Below, piece by piece: positions 33,504 to 43,766 of a DNA stretch of 64,000 bases; position 1 is the first letter of the stretch, and every line of letters begins with the position of its first letter. Under the pieces are notes generated by a model, which saw only the letters and a list, made by a program, of their open reading frames with translations, was not told where the DNA came from and did not search any database. Where the stretch lies: NCBI GenBank assembly GCA_021397845.1, contig CM038047.1:125098112-125162111 (forward strand). The letters run 5' to 3'. The stretch comes from Areca catechu (Eukaryota > Streptophyta > Magnoliopsida > Arecales > Arecaceae). Made by a program: the position numbers and the translations under genes.

Positions 33504-33521
33504 TTTTTGGTATCAGAGCCC
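33504..33521 (+). promoter_or_regulatory. Primer-binding site of element B
   Basis: TTTTTGGTATCAGAGCCC right after the LTR; core complementary to initiator-Met tRNA. Confidence 0.9.
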
Positions 33522-34402
33522 AGTCTAGGGTTTCTATCTGATTGTTTGTTTGAGTCCCTCTCTTTTTACTTTGTCTGCTCGAAGTAGACTCCCCAGGATG
33601 TCCGGTCCTAGGAACGAAGCAGGGTGCAAACCTCCTCCTCCCATTCCACGGGGTGTTCCTAGGGCGTGTATGGGATCCGTTGGGTTACAACTTCGTAGCA
33701 GAAATTGTAAACGGGGAAGTGCTCTGTTTTCAGCCCGTAATTTCCCTGTTGCAGGAATTATTTCTCACTACAGGTAACTCAAAATTCAGTGATTTTTGTT
33801 TTGCTGAAACCAATATAATTGAGACTAATTTACATAATTTTCTCATAATTTATTGGTTTCCGTGCGATTTCTGAGAATTAAATTACTGCAACTCTGTTTG
33901 TGTGTTCTGCAATCCTTTTATTTTTGAGTGTTCATCACTTAATTCAACTTAAGGGCATTTGAGTATCTAAGATAAGGGGAGGAGTTGATAACCTCTCCTT
34001 AGCCCAAAACCACCACTCCTTCATTCGAACCTAAGCCTTTAATCTAAAATTTATTAGACCTAATTTGCCCTAGTGGGCTAGGGACATCAACGAGTCGGGT
34101 CAAGGCTAGTGTTGAGTCAGTTTGTCTGGTTACTCTGTGTGTGCTTTGTACTCAGTGTCTAGAACGGTGGTTCAGGGATTCCATCCCGAAGGGCTTGTGT
34201 GCTGGTCCACCTACCTGGCCAATCTCTGATTGGTGTCTAGGATTGGCATTCAGGGACCTAACACTCCCCTTACACCTGCCTGGCTGAGTCCTGAGTTACT
34301 ACAGGCTAGCTTGCCACTCTGATTGGGCACCTAGTTTAGGCTCTAGGTCTAGTTAGCCCGTAGTCGTTCAGTTGAGTCTCATTTTGTGTGCTTGATTGCA
34401 TC
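33522..34402 (+). other. Untranslated leader of element B
   Basis: It contains a 9-bp stem CCTAGGAAC/GTTCCTAGG (33607-33615 with 33655-33663) enclosing smaller hairpins, and the paired GTGTCTAGG/CCTGGCC block (34150-34300). No credible reading frame precedes the gag ATG. Confidence 0.75.
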
Positions 34403-36046
34403 ATGTCTACCTGGAATGGAGTACCCTACCAACCTGGTCAAGCCCAACCTGATTTAGAGGCCATGGTTAGAGCTCTTACAGAGAGTATGAACAAATTAAG
34501 TCAGGATATGAATGAGAATTTTGCCCAGCTTAGGGATCGAGTCCAAGTACTTGAGGAACCTAGGCATCGGGATTGGACTCCTGACCCAGATTTCAATGTG
34601 CCTCAACCTCGCCCACACCAAGAGCCTAGAAGACCTTTATACCGAGATCCTGAACCTAATCATAGGAGGCCTGACCCAGAGCCTGAGGATAGAGATGATA
34701 GGTTCATTCAGAACATCAAGTTAGATGCACCCACTTTTGATGGTAGCCTAAATCCTAAGGTGTATTCTGATTGGGAGGGTGAGATGGACCAGTACTTTGA
34801 GTGGTATGCCATGTCTGAGGAGAGGAAATTCAAGTTTGCCAAGATGAAATTAATACGTCAAGCTAGGTTATACTGGGGGAACATTGAGCTGACCACTAGA
34901 AGACGAAATGTAGAGCCCATAACCACTTGGCAGGGTATGAAAGAAAAACTTAGAGACAAGTACCTACCCATTTCATACCAACAGAATCTGTTAGACCAAT
35001 GGCAGACTTTGAAACAAAGGAACCGATCTGTTTCAGACTACATAACCACCTTTGATGAATACCTGATGAGATGTGATGTGAGTGAAGCCCATGAAGTCAC
35101 TTTGTCTAGATTTAGGGCTGGGCTTAGGGAAGATATTAAGAGAGAGTTGTTTCTGAGAGAGGTTACTGACCTAGACCAAGCCTATCAGATTGCACTGAAC
35201 ACTGAGAAATTTCAGAGAGGACCCATGCCTTCTAGGATTAGTGCCCCAATCCCAAGAAATGGACCTAGGCAGGTTACCCCTAGCAAGCCTAATCAGGGTA
35301 TTCCCACCCCTAGGCCCATGGACAAAGGTAAGGCACCTGACACCCAGAGAACCCTTGGTATTGTCTGTTTTAAGTGTCAGAAGCCCGGTCATATCTCCAC
35401 TCAGTGCACAGCCATAGCTTGTTTCAAGTGTCATAAGGTAGGTCATGTTTCTAGCCAGTGCCCTCGTAGATCCCTATATATAGAAGAGGGAGGAGAAGAG
35501 AATTCCGAGCCTAATGAGGAGTTTGAAGAAGAAGTTTATGAGACCGGAATGAATTTGGTTGATGAGTATGAGGGAGAGGAAGAATCCACTGAATCTGACC
35601 ACTTAGGGGTTGTAAGATGCATCCTGTCCCAGACTAAAGTTCAGGAAGATTGGCGTAGGACCAACATCCTACAGACTTTCCTTAAACTAGGGGATAAGGT
35701 TTGTAAAATCATCATAGATAGTGGGAGCTGTGTGAATGCCATTTCTACTAGCACTGTCAAAATGTTAGGCTTAACCCCAGTTCCCCACCCCAACCCCTAT
35801 AAGGTTTCTTGGATAGACTCCACTTCTATACCCATCCAGTCTAGATGTCAGGTCCAAATCCAAATGCAATCCTATCAAGAGAAGATTTGGTGTGATGTCT
35901 TGCCCATGGGGGTGAGCAGTATAATCCTTGGAAGACCCTGGTTGTATGATCATGATGCCACCCTCTTAGGAAAACCAACACCTGTGTCTTTAGTTTCAAT
36001 GGGAAGAAAATCACAATCCATTCAGTCCCTCCTAAGGACAAGGTAG
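34403..36046 (+). CDS. gag: Gag and protease of element B
   Basis: ATG at 34403 gives MSTWNGVPYQPGQAQPD; an upstream in-frame extension lacks an ATG. A retrotransposon Gag (capsid) domain spans about residues 115-275 (DWEGEMDQYFEWYAM, then LRDKYLPISYQQ). Two CCHC zinc knuckles follow, CFKCQKPGHISTQC and CFKCHKVGHVSSQC (about 322-355). An acidic linker leads to an aspartic protease with IIIDSGSCVNAIS (about 435). Gag packages the RNA; the protease cuts the polyprotein. The frame ends at 36046, 25 or so codons after similarity to the pol frame begins, because one A seems lost from an A run near 35970. In intact relatives gag and pol are usually one frame. Confidence 0.9.
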   Translation: MSTWNGVPYQPGQAQPDLEAMVRALTESMNKLSQDMNENFAQLRDRVQVLEEPRHRDWTPDPDFNVPQPRPHQEPRRPLYRDPEPNHRRPDPEPEDRDDRFIQNIKLDAPTFDGSLNPKVYSDWEGEMDQYFEWYAMSEERKFKFAKMKLIRQARLYWGNIELTTRRRNVEPITTWQGMKEKLRDKYLPISYQQNLLDQWQTLKQRNRSVSDYITTFDEYLMRCDVSEAHEVTLSRFRAGLREDIKRELFLREVTDLDQAYQIALNTEKFQRGPMPSRISAPIPRNGPRQVTPSKPNQGIPTPRPMDKGKAPDTQRTLGIVCFKCQKPGHISTQCTAIACFKCHKVGHVSSQCPRRSLYIEEGGEENSEPNEEFEEEVYETGMNLVDEYEGEEESTESDHLGVVRCILSQTKVQEDWRRTNILQTFLKLGDKVCKIIIDSGSCVNAISTSTVKMLGLTPVPHPNPYKVSWIDSTSIPIQSRCQVQIQMQSYQEKIWCDVLPMGVSSIILGRPWLYDHDATLLGKPTPVSLVSMGRKSQSIQSLLRTR

Positions 36047-36072
36047 CTAAAGGAACCAGCAAGGTTAGGGAA

Positions 36073-38880
36073 ATGAAGACTGGAGTGAACCTAATTAGTG
36101 CCAAGGATCTAGAGCAAGAAATTCATAGTGGTTCACCCATTTGGATGTTGACTGCTAAGGAACTTAGGACTCCTACACCCTTAGAACCTCCTCAGGAAGT
36201 CAAGCCTTTATTAGAAGAATTTGAGGATGTTTTTCCCGAGGATCTGCCAGACCACCTTCCACCTCTTAGGGATATTCAGCATTCCATAGATTTAGTCCCA
36301 GGAGCTACTTTACCCAACTTGCCCCATTATAGGATGAATCCATCGGAGCATAAAGAACTGCAAAAGCAGGTTGGCGAATTGTTGAGGAAGGGGTTCATTA
36401 GAGAGAGTCTTAGCCCTTGTGCAGTCCCTGCACTTCTAACCCCGAAGAAGGATGGCACGTGGAGGATGTGTGTTGACAGTCGTGCCATCAATAAAATCAC
36501 AATTAAGTATAGGTTCCCCATCCCTAGACTAGATGACATGCTTGATATGATGGCCGGCGCAATGGTTTTTTCTAAAATTGATCTCAAGAGCGGCTATCAT
36601 CAGGTTAGGATTAGACCAGGGGATGAGTGGAAAACAGCCTTCAAAACTAAGGATGGTCTCTATGAATGGGTTGTTATGCCTTTTGGGTTGTCCAATGCCC
36701 CTAGTACTTTCATGAGGATTATGACCCAGGTACTTAGAGCTTTCATAGGGAAGTTTGTAGTGGTCTATTTTGATGATATCCTGATCTATAGTAAGACCCC
36801 TGCAGATCACCTAGGCCACCTTAGACAAGTCTGTCAAGTTTTGAGGAATGATAGTCTCTACGGTAATCTCAAGAAGTGTGAATTTATGACCAGTAGGATT
36901 ATCTTCCTTGGGTTTGTTGTAACCCCTGACGGCGTGGCTGCCGATCCTGAAAAGATTAGGTCCATAGTAGAATGGCCAGAGCCGACTAGTGTGCATGAAG
37001 TCAGAAGTTTCCATGGCTTGGCTACCTTCTATAGACGATTCATCAAGGGGTTTAGTACTGTAGTTGCTCCTATCACAGACTGCATCAGAAAGGGAGAATT
37101 TCAGTGGACCAAAGCAGCCCATAAAGCCTTCCTAGATCTTAAGGATAGGATGACCCAGGCACCCATTTTGAGACTACCGGACTTTTCAAAGGTATTTGAG
37201 GTTGCCTGCGATGCTTCAGGAGTAGGTATAGGTGGAGTCCTAAGCCAAGAGAACCATCCCGTAGCATTCTTTAGTGAAAAACTTAATGATGCTAAGCTTA
37301 GGTATTCTACCTATGATAAGGAATTTTATGCGGTAGTGCAAGCTTTACGTTACTGGAGACATTATTTACTACCGCAAGAATTTGTGCTGTTTTCGGACCA
37401 TGAGGCTCTTAGATTCTTGAATTCTCAGAAGAAGCTTAACCCTAGGCATGCCAAGTGGGTAGAGTATATCCAGTCCTATACTTTTGTTCTAAAGCATAAG
37501 GCTGGGTCTGAAAATAAGGTAGCTGATGCCCTTAGTCGTCGATCTTTGTTATTGAATTCTGTTAGGGCTGAAGTCATAGGGTTTGAGCAAATCAAAGAAG
37601 AATATGAGTCGTGTCCGGATTTCAAGACTGTGTACCAGGATCTAACTCAAGGACCATCTAGTGAACATAAGGATTATTCCCTTTTAGATGGCTTTCTATT
37701 CTTTAAGAATAGGCTTTGCATCCCTAGAACCTCTCTTAGGGAATTCTTGATTTGGGAAACTCATGCGGGAGGTTTAGCTGGCCATTTTGGAAAAGATAAG
37801 ACCACCCTGGCTATTGAAGACCATTTTTTTTGGCCTAGCTTAAAAAGAGATGTAGCACACATTGTGGCTAGGTGTCGGACCTGCGCTGTTGCCAAACAGC
37901 GAAAACAGAACACCGGCCTTTATACCCCACTCCCTGTCCCAGATCGTCCTTGGCAAGATGTGAGCATGGACTTTGTGTTAGGTTTGCCTAAGACCCAGAG
38001 GAGGCATGACTCTATCTGTGTTGTAGTGGACCGATTTTCCAAGATGGCCCATTTCGTGCCTTGTTCCCAAACCTTTGATGCGTCTAAGGTAGCCACCCTG
38101 TTCTTTAATGAGATAGTTCGACTCCATGGCCTACCCAAGACCATTGTTTCAGATAGGGATGTTCGGTTCACCAGCTATTTCTGGAAAACCCTTTGGCATA
38201 AGTTAGGGACGAAACTTAAGTTTTCGACTGCCTATCATCCCCAGACTGACGGCCAAACTGAAGTAGTGAACCGTAGTTTAGGCAATCTGCTAAGGTGTCT
38301 TGTTGGTGAAAACATTAGGAACTGGGATTTGTACTTACCTAGAGCTGAATTTGCATATAATGACTCGGTCAATAGGTCTACGGGTAAAAGTCCATTTGAA
38401 ATTGTGCATGGTTACAAACCCCACACACCTCTTGACCTAGCTCCTTTACCAGTCCACACACGGGTCTCCGAGTCTGCCGAAGTTTTTGCACAGCATATAA
38501 AAGACTTGCATAAAGAAATACAAGCCAAAATAAATTTAAGTAACGAAACTTATAAGAAATTGGCTGATTCTCAAAGGCGAGTCAAAACTTTTGACGAAGG
38601 AGACTATGTAATGATTAGGTTAAGGCCTGAACGGTTTCCTCCTGGAACCGTTAGAAAGTTACATGCTAGGGGAGCTGGACCATTTAGAGTGGTAAAGAGA
38701 GTAGGATCCAATGCCTATGTGCTCGAGTTGCCTCCAGAACTAGGCATTAGCTCCACTTTCAACATTACAGACCTAGTAGAGTATAGGGAGCCAGCTGTGA
38801 TTCCAGTGAGGCTTTTGAACCTAATCCTGCTCTTGAGAGTAAACCTGACCCTGTGTGTCCACCAACAAATTGGCCTGTGA
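36073..38880 (+). CDS. pol: Reverse transcriptase, RNase H and integrase of element B
   Basis: Open for 935 codons from ATG 36073, though the frame really continues gag-pol from about 35970. RT: TPKKDGTWRMCVDSRAINK, MPFGLSNAPSTFM and the active-site VVVYFDDILIYS (about residue 232). RNase H: VACDASGVGIGGVLSQ, then FSDHEALRFL (about 377-480). Integrase: HHCC zinc finger (HAGGLAGHFGKDK ... CRTCAVAK, about 563-610), catalytic Asp in MDFVLGL, Asp in VSDRD and Glu in DGQTEVVNRS (about 632, 692, 729). The GPY-like C-terminus is present. All catalytic residues look intact. A 1-nt loss at ATTCCAGTG (38801-38809) sends the end out of frame before the chromodomain. Confidence 0.93.
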   Translation: MKTGVNLISAKDLEQEIHSGSPIWMLTAKELRTPTPLEPPQEVKPLLEEFEDVFPEDLPDHLPPLRDIQHSIDLVPGATLPNLPHYRMNPSEHKELQKQVGELLRKGFIRESLSPCAVPALLTPKKDGTWRMCVDSRAINKITIKYRFPIPRLDDMLDMMAGAMVFSKIDLKSGYHQVRIRPGDEWKTAFKTKDGLYEWVVMPFGLSNAPSTFMRIMTQVLRAFIGKFVVVYFDDILIYSKTPADHLGHLRQVCQVLRNDSLYGNLKKCEFMTSRIIFLGFVVTPDGVAADPEKIRSIVEWPEPTSVHEVRSFHGLATFYRRFIKGFSTVVAPITDCIRKGEFQWTKAAHKAFLDLKDRMTQAPILRLPDFSKVFEVACDASGVGIGGVLSQENHPVAFFSEKLNDAKLRYSTYDKEFYAVVQALRYWRHYLLPQEFVLFSDHEALRFLNSQKKLNPRHAKWVEYIQSYTFVLKHKAGSENKVADALSRRSLLLNSVRAEVIGFEQIKEEYESCPDFKTVYQDLTQGPSSEHKDYSLLDGFLFFKNRLCIPRTSLREFLIWETHAGGLAGHFGKDKTTLAIEDHFFWPSLKRDVAHIVARCRTCAVAKQRKQNTGLYTPLPVPDRPWQDVSMDFVLGLPKTQRRHDSICVVVDRFSKMAHFVPCSQTFDASKVATLFFNEIVRLHGLPKTIVSDRDVRFTSYFWKTLWHKLGTKLKFSTAYHPQTDGQTEVVNRSLGNLLRCLVGENIRNWDLYLPRAEFAYNDSVNRSTGKSPFEIVHGYKPHTPLDLAPLPVHTRVSESAEVFAQHIKDLHKEIQAKINLSNETYKKLADSQRRVKTFDEGDYVMIRLRPERFPPGTVRKLHARGAGPFRVVKRVGSNAYVLELPPELGISSTFNITDLVEYREPAVIPVRLLNLILLLRVNLTLCVHQQIGL

Positions 38881-39158
38881 GGAAAGAGCAGATTGAAAAG
38901 ATCCTGGATGATCAGGTTATCTCTACTCGTAATCGAGGATACCAAAGATACCTGGTCCGCTGGCTAGGAAGGCCAGATTCTGATGACTCTTGGATCTCCC
39001 GAGAAGAGTTACAAGAGCTGGACCCAGACCTCTTGGAGAGATACCAGAGCCAGCTTGATCCATACTCGACAGGGTCGAGTTCCTCCCACCCTGGGAGAAT
39101 TGGTGTGGGCACCAGACTCAGAAGAAGACTTCAGAGCTCCATCTGGATCTCTGATTAA
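38805..39158 (+). CDS. Chromodomain tail of element B integrase, in another frame
   Basis: From 38805 the frame used in element A continues: VCPPTNWPVRKEQIEKILDD, RYLVRWLGRPDSDDSWIS, EELQELDPDLLERYQ. This is a chromodomain with the usual aromatic and acidic positions. There is no ATG; reaching it from integrase needs a frame change, since B has two Cs where A has three. The last 58 nt lie within the 3' LTR (from 39101). Element C has the same break, so it predates both. Confidence 0.8.
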   Translation, partial: SEAFEPNPALESKPDPVCPPTNWPVRKEQIEKILDDQVISTRNRGYQRYLVRWLGRPDSDDSWISREELQELDPDLLERYQSQLDPYSTGSSSSHPGRIGVGTRLRRRLQSSIWISD

Positions 39159-40736
39159 CCTTGCCCGAAGAATTAGGGTTTTTGGTTTATAATAAGAGTT
39201 GACTAGATCAACTCAATTTAGCTTGAGTCTACATTACCTGCATTTTTATTTTGTTGAGTCATGTTGACTCAGTAGTGGACTAGGGTTTCAACCAGGGATG
39301 TTACATTTTCTCCCAAGACCTGGCAAGTGGACACCACACTCCCAGCCACACTCCCAGTCCAGGGGGCGCCATATTCACATCCAGCAGCCTTTGGTCCCCA
39401 CTCCACAGATGGCAACCTCCTTCTTTCATGCACCAGATAAAGAGAAGAGCACAAATCAAGGGGGCGGCCAAGACTTTCCCAAGTGATTCCAAGCAAAGAA
39501 GGGAAGAAGTTTTTCTTGGAAGAGAATATCAAGGGGCGCCCATTACCTGCCAAAAACACCTAAAACAAAGATGGGAAGAGCCTTGACTTAGGGAGGAAGA
39601 AAAGGAGGAGTCCAAAAGAGTTCATCCAGGGAAGGAAGAAAATTTTTCTTGAAAAAATCCAAGCAAGGTGGCGCCATCTACCTGCCATTTATAACCCAAA
39701 TCCTAATTTTTGGTATTTTGGCCAACCATATGTAAGGGATTTGCCCTAATTTGGAGATCCCCTCCTTTAGTCCCATATGGGAAAATATGAAACCCTTCTC
39801 CCTTGTAAAGCATTATAAATTACATCCCTCTTGTAAGTTGAAAACAATCTATGAATGAAAAGAAATTTTTTTATGAGCAAACTTATGTTTTCTTTTTTCC
39901 GCACTTGCTTCTAAGTGTTGAGCTCCGTGAGGGAGTAAATCCAGGTTCCCCTAGAACCTTGAGGAGGTGAGAGATCTCCAAAACCCTAAACCCTAGGTTA
40001 GCCACTCAATTCCCAAACCCTAGCCGCCATCACCTTTCTCTTTCCACCAAGCCCTAGGTTTTTTTCCCCTTCTCACGGCCACCATTTCCAAGCCCTGGCC
40101 GGCCACCAGCATCCAACTCCGGTCCAGATACTTCAGGTCTGCAGCAACTCTAAGAGGAAGTCAGATCGGCCTCCAGGAGAATCCTGATCTCAGCAGCCTC
40201 GGCTTTCAAGTTCTTCAGCCTGGTAAGATCTCTTCTTGAGTTTCTGAATTCCATCTTTTGTTCCTTTTCTCTCCCAGATTCTGAGTCCAGAAGAAGCCGA
40301 CCAAACCACGAAACCAGTATTAGAGGATCCATTGTGAAGATAGCCGACTCCGAGGATCCCACAATCTGCTCGAGAGAGTTCTTCCACCAAACCCTGAGAA
40401 GATCACAAGTCTGGTTAGTAAACCATCTCTTCTCTCTATTTCTGTTATGTTGAAAGTTCAGAGCGAAACCCTAGGTCTGGGAGTTTCTCAACCCCCAGCG
40501 ATCCATTACTTCTGAACTACTCTGATAAATTTAGTTTCTTCTAAACTGTGCTTTCAATCTTTACCTAGTTTCCTTCAACTTAGTTTAGCTTCACTTTGAG
40601 TTAAGCCAATTTCTGAAATATAAAAAAAAAAAAAAAAATAACAAAAGAAAATTTTAATCTTAATTTTATTTCCGCATACGCTTCTTTGTTCTTTGTTCTG
40701 CATCATTTTTGGTATCAGAGCTTTCGTCCTGCATCA
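39101..40736 (+). repeat. 3' LTR of element B
   Basis: 1636 bp, TGGTGTGGGCACC to CCTGCATCA, followed by TSD TTGCT. It is nearly identical to the 5' LTR; visible changes include TGTG/TGCG at the start, GACTCAG/GAATCAG and a shorter poly-A run. Confidence 0.93.
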
Positions 40737-40741
40737 TTGCT

Positions 40742-42162
40742 CTCACATCTTCGGCCTATCTGGACGTCGTGATCCATTTCTAGATGGTATCTTGTGCTAG
40801 TACTGGAAGTATTCCAGTGCTATCGTTTAGGTTCAAACCTATGAGGTCACATGCCATAGAGTATTTCTTTATGATCTAGGAGCCGATCAACGATTAGGAA
40901 TCATTTCGGTATTAAGGTCAAATGGTCTAATTGAGCACACATTGAATTTTTTTGGTCAACCTGGTCTAATTTGGATCAACCAGGATTGGTTTGGGTCAAC
41001 CAGGAACTGTTCCTGGTAGACCAGGACTGGACCCGTTTTCCTTTCTGATCGAATTTGGTCAGATCGGGGTTTTTCTGAACCGATTTTTGGTTTTGTTGAA
41101 CATGTTTAATATTGGCTTGTTTTCACCGTGTTTTCTCCCAAGTCTTTAAAAACACTAGTTTGATGGCTTCCCCTGCTCATGTTTTTGCCCAGTCCAGAAA
41201 ATGGGTCTCACGGTGTTTTCTCCCAGATTTTTATAAACACCGGCTTGATCACTTGCTTCGGTCCCTGCTTTCACGGTGTTTTGCCCCTTTTTGTTCTCAT
41301 CCTTCCATCATTTCCAGCATTTAAACTGATCCAAACCAATTCAAATGGAGTTTGGATTTATCTGGACTCTCTCATGTTGATTTCCCTTTTCCTTCACGGG
41401 TTTTCTTCACTGGTTTTACATCTCGGTTGCAGGTCATGAGAATAAGATAAGAAGGGAAGAAAACAGAGCAAGGGCATGCAAGAGAGAGAGGAACGTGAGT
41501 TATGATAGAGAGAGAGGAACAAGGGCTCTTCTTCGCGGAGCTTCTTTCGGATCCAAGGAGAAGGTGACTCCTTGGGAGGGAATCTGTGGCTCGCCTCTCA
41601 TTTAGTCATTCCATGTCTCATCAAATTTGAGTTGTTGTTTTTTAAGTTGTCTTTGTGTGCTTTTGGTGGAGTTTGTGCGGTCTTGGAGAAGACTGTGCAT
41701 GAAGATCAGTTTGGTTTTCCCTACTCCATTATTCATGATGTATTCATTGATTCTTGGAGGACTAGCATCCATCCGGGAGTTGGATTAGCGAGTGTCCACG
41801 CGTGGATACTCTAGAGGGTTGACATTTGGACATCTCGAGAGATTGGATCGATCTCTTCCAGATCTGATTTGCTGTTGAATGAGTTCAACCGACTGCCTTG
41901 ATTTGTTATTAAAGGAAGCTCTATAAGGTATGTTATTTACTTTTTGTTATCATGCATGTTTAGATCTAGAAATTATCATATTGTTTATAATTATTACATT
42001 TGCTTATACATGCCTATGTATTAGTTACATGCATCATGTTTATGTTAGATCCTATGCATGAGTAGGCTTTTTCGTATGCATGTTAAAAATTTTAATTATG
42101 TAATACCTACTCCCTAGTGTAGCATGCCTAGGGTAGGCGTCCGTTGCACTGGATTTCCTTCA
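40742..42162 (+). repeat. Copia D 5' LTR, second part
   Basis: Resumes after the TSD of B and ends TTTCCTTCA before the PBS. It includes three repeats of (A/C)GGTGTTTT(C/G) near 41127, 41209 and 41274. The small reading frames here (41112-41439) are LTR noise and recur in the 3' LTR in broken form. Confidence 0.85.
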
Positions 42163-42163
42163 G

Positions 42164-42181
42164 TGGTATCAGAGCCATAGG
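42164..42181 (+). promoter_or_regulatory. Primer-binding site of copia D
   Basis: TGGTATCAGAGCCATAGG, intact, one base after the LTR. Confidence 0.88.
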
Positions 42182-43766
42182 TTCCTGTGTAGCATATCAT
42201 GATTGCATGTATTTGGATTTGTATCTAGATTAGGGATTACTTTTAGGAACCTAGTTGAGACCTTCACCATGGCCGTGTGTCCGTAGAGATTAATCAGGGT
42301 TTAAAATCCCTAAGTTTCTATGGCATGAGGCAGTTTGTCTGTGTTGGCCTTTTCAGAAGGATCCTTAAAGGAAACCTATGATATTAAAAATGTTTTAATC
42401 TTGATACATGATTATACATTGGCATGTCTATAATTGTTAAGGCTTGCAATATTATAAATTGATATGATAAGACTAGATATGATGCATGAAAGAAAAGGGT
42501 TTTACATGAATTTAATTAAAAAAGTTTTAATTAAAAGTTGGCTTATAATCTAACAATTATGAATTGAAAGATTAATTAAATGACAAGCCAGATTAGGGTT
42601 TATGAAACCTAATGTCATTTGAATAAGCCATTTGGGTTTATTGGGTTAGCTATCTGATTGGGTCCGTTTATTGGGTTAGACCTAAGGTTAGTTCAATTGG
42701 ACTTAAAAGAACTAATCAAATGTTGATTAAGGACCTTCTCTTTAGTATCTATCTAATAGTTAGATGGGTTAGTTCATTCTTCTAAAATGGATTTAATTAG
42801 TGGCTCTGTGGTAAGCCCAAGTTCTTAGGATTGTCTAATCAAGTATGGTAAATTGATTGGTGTCTAGGCAGGTTTGTTATTTTTGATCATGGCTGCATGA
42901 GGCTATCTCTTTCCTGGCCAACTTGGTTGGTGTCTAGAAAAAATGGTTAATGACGGATACTCACCTATGATCTCACATTCCTGGCCAATCTGGTCAACCA
43001 GAACTGATTAGAAGAGCTTATTGATTCGAGTTAACCCATGTCACCCAAGTTGATCAGCCTGTCTAATTTTTAGGTGCCTATGGACCAAATTGTTGAATTT
43101 AATTCAACCCTCTTGAGAATTGATTTGATCAGTGGAAGGTTGATCCATGTTCTTCTCTCTTTCTTCTGTCTCAATTTAATTAAAATCCTCTAAAATTATT
43201 AGGTCTTGAAAAAGACTAAGTCAATGAGTTGATGGTGTCTTAGCCTCCCATTAAGTGGGTTAGTAATGAGTCCTTTAGCTTGGTGTACATCGCAGTTCCA
43301 AAGAACGGGTGTGCATCCGGTTATTGGGATTACTCTTCCATAGATGATGGTTCAGTGCAACCTTCTTAATGGTGATCAGGTGGGCCGGCCAAAGTCGAGC
43401 TTGGACATTCATTAGCTAGAAGCATTGGGTTTGTCATATTGATGGTTGGACCTAACCAGAGACTTGCAATAAGAGACCCCAAGGTCGATTGGGGGTTCTG
43501 TGGGGAAAAATTTATCATTGGAAGTTGCTTAGCGAAGCAATTGGTTAGAGAACCTACCTTTAGGTGCATATGGGTGAGCCGGCCAAAGTCGGGCTTATAC
43601 GTGGTCTATTGGATTTCAGTACCCACTATGAAATGATGATTTCGTGGATTGGAGTTAGAGGCTCCCAATCTAAAAAATTAGTGGGAGGGACCTTTAGACT
43701 AAAGTCCAAGTCTTTTGGTTTAATTGATTAATTCATATACTAATTTGGTCTTAACTTTCCTTTCAG
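42182..43766 (+). other. Untranslated leader of copia D
   Basis: Non-coding. Folded block at 42259-42340 (AGGG-TTTAAAAT-CCCT hairpin inside), two TTGGTGTCTAG...CCTGGCCAA units at 42855-43005, and two GCCGGCCAAAGTCG motifs at 43374 and 43573. It ends CCTTTCAG directly before the gag ATG, as in F. Confidence 0.7.

Larger units (their letters stand above)
31868..40736 (+). mobile_element. Element B: full-length chromovirus (Ty3/gypsy)
   Basis: 8869 bp with LTRs of equal length (31868-33503 and 39101-40736, 1636 bp each) and an exact TSD TTGCT (31863-31867, 40737-40741). By eye the LTRs differ at only a few positions and in a poly-A run, so the insertion is young. It carries gag, protease, RT, RNase H, integrase and chromodomain in the order PR-RT-RH-INT of Ty3/gypsy. 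Two single-base losses split the coding region into three frames. It is the only copy here with RT and the likely type of helper for A and C. Confidence 0.95.

Noticed and set aside
41112..41439. Reading frames of 70-86 codons near a TATA-poor stretch
   Set aside because: They lie in the copia D LTR; the 3' LTR copy (50700-51100) breaks them, and the peptides reflect a repeated LTR motif.
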